DNA from: Cyanophora paradoxa
Lineage: Eukaryota > Glaucocystophyceae > Cyanophorales > Cyanophoraceae
Assembly: GCA_004431415.1 (NCBI GenBank)
Contig: QPMI01000220.1
Coordinates: forward strand, 62,001-126,000
Length of the DNA stretch: 64,000 nt
Reading direction: 5' to 3'
The first letter of the stretch is position 1. Each line of letters opens with the position of its first letter. A model generated the notes under the pieces. It saw only the letters and a list, made by a program, of their open reading frames with translations. It made no database searches and was not told the origin of the DNA. Positions 55,633 to 64,000 of the stretch are shown piece by piece. The translations under genes were made by a program, and so were the position numbers.

Positions 55633-57992
55633 CTAACTCCTGCTGGGGGAGGAGATCACGGAGGGATGGCTCGCGCTGCGGGACATGACGAGTCGCATCT
55701 CCTCCGGCACGAGCGTCTCCGGCCACACGTGGTACTGGCCCGGGCCTGCCGCCGCCTCAGCAGGGGCCGGAGGGGGGGGGGGAAGGGGAGGGGGGTACCC
55801 GGGGCCTGGTCGCCCTTCCTGTAGCCGAAGCGGTCGGCGGTGCCGATGGAGGTGCCGCTAAACTTGCGCAGGCTCTCCACCTGCCGCCCGTTCCTCGTCC
55901 GCACGTCGTACGAGCCCGGCGCCGGCGAGTCCCGCCCTGCCCCCCGCCCCAGAACCCGTCAGCGCGCGCGTACCCCCGAGCGCGAGGGCGGGCGGGCGAA
56001 AGGCGTACCCGGGGCGGAGCGGAGGAGGGAGTCGCCGTGGCCGTCGCCGAAGCCCCACTTGGGGGTCTCCCCGATGCTCGTCGGCGGGTCGTACTGCCCG
56101 GGGCCCGGCTGGAGGGCGCCCCGCGCGTCCGGCGCCGACGCCGCCCGGTCCGAGCCGTAGAGGCGCCACACGCCCTTGCGCCCCACCTGCCGGTCGTAGC
56201 TCCCCACGTACTGGCCCGGCCCCGGCACCTCCGCGTTCGGGTCTGCCGGCCGGCGGCGCGTGAGCGGCGGGCAGGCGGGGAGGCCGGGCGGGGCGGGGCG
56301 GGCGGACTGAGGGGCCGGGCCTTGCCGTAGAGGCTCCAGCGCCGCGTGCCGCCGTCCTTGACCGCGTCCAGCCCGTACTTGTACGCCCCGGGCCCTGCAC
56401 AGGGCCAGCTCAGCCCGGCGCGGGGGCGGGGCGGGGGCGGGGCGGGGCGGGCGCACCGGGGCCGTCGGCGTTGGCGGCTGCGGGAGGCGCGAGGCGGTGC
56501 CGAATCCGAGGAGGGGCCGAGGGCGTGCGCCCCAGCACCTGCCGCCCGCACGCCCCCGGCGCCTCGTACGCCGGGCCCGGCCCGATCCGCGCTGCCCGAA
56601 ATCAGGCCGGCCCCGGCGCGGCGCGGCGGCGCCTGGCGGGCGCGTCGCACCGGGGTCCTGGAGGGGGATGCGGGGTTTGATGGCCATGGCGGGGCTCGCC
56701 CCGGGCGCCCCGATCGTGTTCCGGTACACCGCGTCGTACGCCCTGCCCCGCCCCGTCGGCCACGCGCCGGCGGGCGTACTCCGGCAGAGCAGAGAAGGTT
56801 CGCGTACCCCGGCCCCGGGGACTTGGCGCGCTCCCTGGAGACCTTCCCCCGCGGCTCCGACCCGAAGGACGTCTGCGCGGGGCGGGCGGCCTCGGCGGGG
56901 GCGCGAGAGAGGGCGGGCCCCGGGCCCGGGCGGCGGACCCTGGGCGGGTTCTTCCAGTAGGGCTTCTTGGGGTCGTACTGCCCGGGCGCCGGCTTGGCGT
57001 CCGACGCTGTCGCGCGGCCCGTGAGGCGGGGCCGGCGGGGGCGCGGGGCGGGGCCGAGTCTCTGGCGGACCCTTCTCGACCTCGTTGCGCTGCCCGAAGG
57101 AGTGCTTGGGGCCCTCCCCCGTGGACACCGGAGGGTCGTACGCCCCCGGCGGCGGCGTCGCCCGGAACTGCTCCGCTGGCCCCGGGCGTCACGCGGCGCC
57201 CGGCGGCGGGGCAGGGCGGCGCCCTCGCCCCTCAGCGGCGCGCACCGATCGTCTGCTTGGTCCGTATCCTGGGCTCGGAGCCGAACTTCCACGTGCCCTT
57301 GCGCCCCACCTGCCTGTCATAGATCCCCTGGTACTGCCCCGGCCTGCCGCCCGTGTCAGAGGCGCCGGCTCCAGGGCCCCGCAGCCCGCGCCGCGGCCGC
57401 GCACCCCGGGAACTCGTCCTTGTCCGCGAGGTCCACGCCGCGGCCCTTGAGCGCCGGCGGCGGCGCGCTCGGCTTCACAGCGTCCACGCTGTAGTAGTAG
57501 TGCCCGGGGCCCGGCGAGTCCGACCGCCCGCCTGCGCCCCGCCCTCAGATGGCGCCCCAGGGCGAGCGGGCGGGCCGCAGAGGCAGCGGGCACCCGCGGG
57601 GTCCTGCGTGTTCTTGTATCCGAACGAGAAGGCGGAGCCCTTCTTCCGCACGGAGTCGCCCAGGTCCGTTCGCTGGCGCGGGACAAAGTTAGCTGCCGGC
57701 CAGGCGGGGCGCGGGGGCGCGCCAGAAGCGCGCAAACGGCGTAGCTAAGCGCCAGAATGTTCACCTCCACTCTCCCGTAGGTGGCCGGCCCCGGCAGCGT
57801 CTTGGCCTCTTTCACCTGGGCCGAGTCTGCATATGACCGCGTGCCGAAGGACCACTTGGGCGCTATGTTGTAGGTGGGCGTGTTCGTCCCCTCTGCGCTC
57901 CGAACCGAGAGCGCCGAGGCCTGCCGGCTCATCCCCAGCCCGCCAACGGAACCAGGGGCCGGGCTGCCGGAGCGGCTCCCTTCGGCCGGCAT
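55633..57992 (-). CDS. SHIPPO/STPG-repeat (ODF3-like) flagellar protein
   Basis: SHIPPO repeat proteins are associated with axonemal microtubules. From the - strand Met at 57992 (MPAEGSRSGSPAPG), repeated PGPGxY motifs lie on successive exons: TYNIAPKWSFGTRSY, TLPGPATYG, GPGHYYYSVDAV, PGQYQGIYDRQVGRKGTWKF, GAYDPPVSTGEGPKHSFGQR, PGQYDPKKPYWKNPPR, SPGPGYANL, AGPGAYKYGLDAVKDGG, VPGPGQYVGSYDRQVGRKGV, PGPGQYDPPTSIGETPKWGF, PAPGSYDVRTRNGRQVESLR and GPGQYHVWPETLVPEE, ending SSPSRS at 55633. The pair of YDRQVGRKG(T/V)W units shows internal duplication. No other domain is seen. The gene is divergent with the NPHP3-like gene, with starts 119 bases apart, which fits shared ciliary expression. Confidence 0.9.
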
Positions 57993-58111
57993 CTTGCTGC
58001 TGGCTGTGGATTGGGGCTGTTGGATGGTGCTTTTGCGTGCTGCTGTTTCGGTTGTTTTCTTTCTGCAGGGGTACACTCCTTTCGCAAGTTTGTCAGGTCG
58101 CCTACTTTGCC
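57993..58111. promoter_or_regulatory. Divergent promoter region of two ciliary genes
   Basis: 119 bases between the SHIPPO gene start (57992, -) and the NPHP3-like start (58112, +). It is less GC-rich than the coding flanks and T-rich on the + strand. No X-box-like palindrome was recognised with confidence. Confidence 0.5.
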
Positions 58112-63504
<5,393 letters not shown>

Positions 63505-64000
63505 GCCGCGAATAACGAGGAGCAGGAGGTGGAGGTGGGACTCTCTAGGCTGCATGCTGCCGCCAGCCCTGCGAGATGCTGCACCGACGTCTGGTTATCG
63601 TTTGCGGATTTTCGTCAAATTCCGCTTTTATTCTTTCCGATGTTTTTAATGGAGTTTTGTATGTGACTCAACTTTTCACTTCCTGGAACTTCGCTCAGCT
63701 TTAATTTGCTTCGCGCGGTCAACGTTTCCGTAGTGAAGTTGGAAATGGGTCACGTGCACGTGCATACTTGTCAGTAAGAACCAGTAAGAACTGTCAATTT
63801 TTCAGTGACGTAAACAGCCAGCGCCGCCCAACGTGCACGTGCCCAGCCAGGGCCAGCGCAGATCCAGAGCCCACTTGCACGCGCCCAGCCCGGCCAAATG
63901 CATTGCAATTGGCCGCCGCGCCAGTATACGTAGCGCTCGCATCATCGTAGCCCTAACATCATAGCGACGGCATGCACATGCACATGCGCAGCTAGGTGCA
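63505..64000. other. 3' flank of the NPHP3-like gene
   Basis: AT-richer, non-coding in appearance. It has a short direct repeat CCAGTAAGAA / CAGTAAGAAC at about 63771-63790 and repeated GTGCACGTGC words (63754-63764, 63831-63841). No further gene was seen. Confidence 0.5.

Overview
This window is eukaryotic nuclear DNA from a very GC-rich, intron-dense genome. Almost every gene is cut by introns of about 50-100 bases whose ends read GT(G/A/C)CG...GCAG, so real proteins appear as short conserved blocks that change frame; long uninterrupted frames are mostly GC-rich shadows. The gene set suggests a flagellated, probably photosynthetic protist. Cilium-linked families (ARL13-like, SHIPPO/STPG repeats, NPHP3-like, an ankyrin TRP-type channel) sit beside a plant-type ABCF5 ATPase and a carotenoid cleavage dioxygenase. 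Repeated GC-AG introns and GC content near 70% would suit a GC-rich microalga such as a pelagophyte-like stramenopile or a haptophyte; this placement is inference.

Layout: 1-1407 (+) C-terminal part of the TFIIH helicase XPB; 1796-5908 (+) ARL13-like protein with a long coiled-coil tail; 6971-8697 (-) Rab GTPase; 9365-25209 (-) a giant secreted/membrane protein with a LamG-like N-terminus, a long Cys-rich GCC2/GCC3-type repeat array and transmembrane segments; 25469-25947 a partial duplicate of the 5' end of the ABCF gene, followed by a short + frame; 26342-about 28170 (-) CotH-kinase protein; 29732-33375 (+) ABCF5-like; 33875-34556 (+) dUTPase; 34824-37940 (-) carotenoid oxygenase; 38217-39829 (+) omega-amidase NIT2; 39914-41655 (-) coiled-coil protein; 41677-43373 (+) FBXO9-like F-box protein; 44777-51552 (-) ankyrin-TRP channel; 52157-54779 (-) LAS1; 55017-55522 (+) MED11-like; 55633-57992 (-) SHIPPO protein; 58112-63504 (+) NPHP3-like protein with TPRs.

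The most striking structure is that three unrelated repeat proteins are built one repeat per exon. The NPHP3-like gene has eight consecutive 126-nt exons, each one 42-residue TPR, separated by near-copy introns of 63-71 nt. The channel gene has nine ankyrin exons, seven of exactly 99 nt (33 residues). The Cys-rich repeats of the giant gene also tend to begin right after an acceptor at a Gly-Thr position. This points to protein growth by tandem duplication of exon-plus-intron units. Other features worth attention are a 7-nt microexon inside the DLRWGIT motif of the NPHP3-like gene, non-canonical GC donors confirmed by conserved protein blocks, introns with GTACCCC/GGGGTAC inverted repeats, an ARL13-like domain with degenerate nucleotide-binding motifs, and a duplicated ABCF 5' end. 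Genes are packed tightly, with several divergent pairs (21 to about 280 bases between starts), including the SHIPPO/NPHP3-like pair.
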